Origin: a bacterium
GTDB lineage: Bacteria > Thermosulfidibacterota > Thermosulfidibacteria > Thermosulfidibacterales > Thermosulfidibacteraceae
DNA length: 5,844 nt
Direction: 5' to 3'
Assembly (NCBI GenBank): GCA_027037155.1
Contig: JALWBK010000257.1
Span: forward strand, 1-5,844
Part shown: positions 5,624 through 5,844 of the stretch, one piece after another
How positions within the stretch are numbered: the first letter of the stretch is position 1
Layout of the letters: each line of letters opens with the position of its first letter
Position numbers and translations under genes: made by a program
Notes under the pieces: model-generated
Database searches by the model: none
What the model saw: the letters and a program-made list of their open reading frames with translations, nothing else
What the model was told of the DNA's origin: nothing

Positions 5624-5844
5624 AGTTTTTGAAGGTATAGCTATATCTCCCGGTGTGGCGAAGGGTAGGGTAGTGTTTGCTCTTCACGTTTTGCCTCAGA
5701 AGTCTGCGCAAAGGGACGTGGATTTTACCAGTGAGGTGAGGCGCTTCTTCAGGGCTATTTCTTCTGCAAAAAGAGACCTGGAGCTTATGAAGACACGCAT
5801 TTCTAAAGGGAAGCTTCACAAAGAGGTGTTTGATGTTATAGAGG
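5616..5844 (+). CDS. ptsI: Enzyme I of the PTS, N-terminal end (3' partial)
   Basis: The frame opens at ATG 5616 and runs off the end of the window, giving about 76 residues. The start M-S-R-V-F-E-G-I-A-I-S-P-G-V-A-K-G is the characteristic first strand and turn of enzyme I (typically G-I-x-x-S-P-G-x-x-x-G). The following long charged helix with R-R-F-F-R-A-I-S-S-A-K-R-D-L-E matches the start of its HPr-binding helical domain. Enzyme I takes phosphate from phosphoenolpyruvate onto a histidine and donates it to HPr; that histidine lies beyond the window. There is no GAF domain before the start, so this is the sugar-type enzyme I layout rather than the nitrogen-type PtsP. The gene overlaps HPr by 8 bases, and its ribosome binding site is weak, which suggests translational coupling. 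Confidence 0.92.
   Translation, partial: MSRVFEGIAISPGVAKGRVVFALHVLPQKSAQRDVDFTSEVRRFFRAISSAKRDLELMKTRISKGKLHKEVFDVIE

Noticed and set aside
1..5844. Mobile elements, CRISPR arrays, tRNA or rRNA genes, foreign islands
   Set aside because: No repeats, integrase or transposase frames, or RNA gene structure were seen. Codon use looks uniform across the genes, and no non-coding stretch exceeds a few bases.

Overview
The window is one uninterrupted block of ten plus-strand genes with almost no non-coding DNA. In order: the 3' end of lptC, then lptA, lptB, rpoN, hpf (long form), ptsN, hprK, rapZ, ptsH (HPr) and the 5' end of ptsI (enzyme I). Neighbours overlap by 4 to 23 bases (ATGA or GTGA junctions at lptC/lptA, lptB/rpoN, rpoN/hpf and rapZ/ptsH). 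The one gap is 5 bases, between hpf and ptsN. This is the architecture of a single translationally coupled operon. No promoter, terminator, RNA gene, repeat or mobile element could be supported inside it.

Organism: the Lpt genes show a diderm that exports lipopolysaccharide. The order lptCAB-rpoN-hpf-ptsN is widespread in Proteobacteria, and the continuation hprK-rapZ-HPr-EI is typical of the old Deltaproteobacteria and related deep-branching diderms. Arginine is mostly AGG/AGA, ATA isoleucine is frequent, GTG and TTG starts occur, and the proteins are compact and rich in charged residues and valine. This suggests a thermophilic or deep-branching lineage of moderate GC, but the species cannot be named from the sequence.

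Layout: bases 1-1386 encode lipopolysaccharide transport across the envelope (inner-membrane LptC, periplasmic bridge LptA, cytoplasmic ATPase LptB). Bases 1383-2561 encode sigma-54, and 2558-3085 a ribosome hibernation factor. Bases 3091-5844 encode a regulatory phosphotransferase system. Enzyme I would phosphorylate HPr at His15, HPr could pass phosphate to His67 of PtsN, and HprK would control HPr through Ser48. RapZ is the NTPase-like, RNA- or metabolite-sensing partner usually found beside these genes. No sugar permease (EIIB/EIIC) is present in the window, so a regulatory rather than a transport PTS is inferred.

I see no undescribed system here. The departures worth checking are a compact sigma-54 with a shortened core-binding domain, arginine in place of the Walker A lysine in RapZ, Val instead of Pro after the active-site motif of HPr together with a two-residue insertion, and the direct rapZ-ptsH junction without the mannose-type EIIA gene found there in some relatives.
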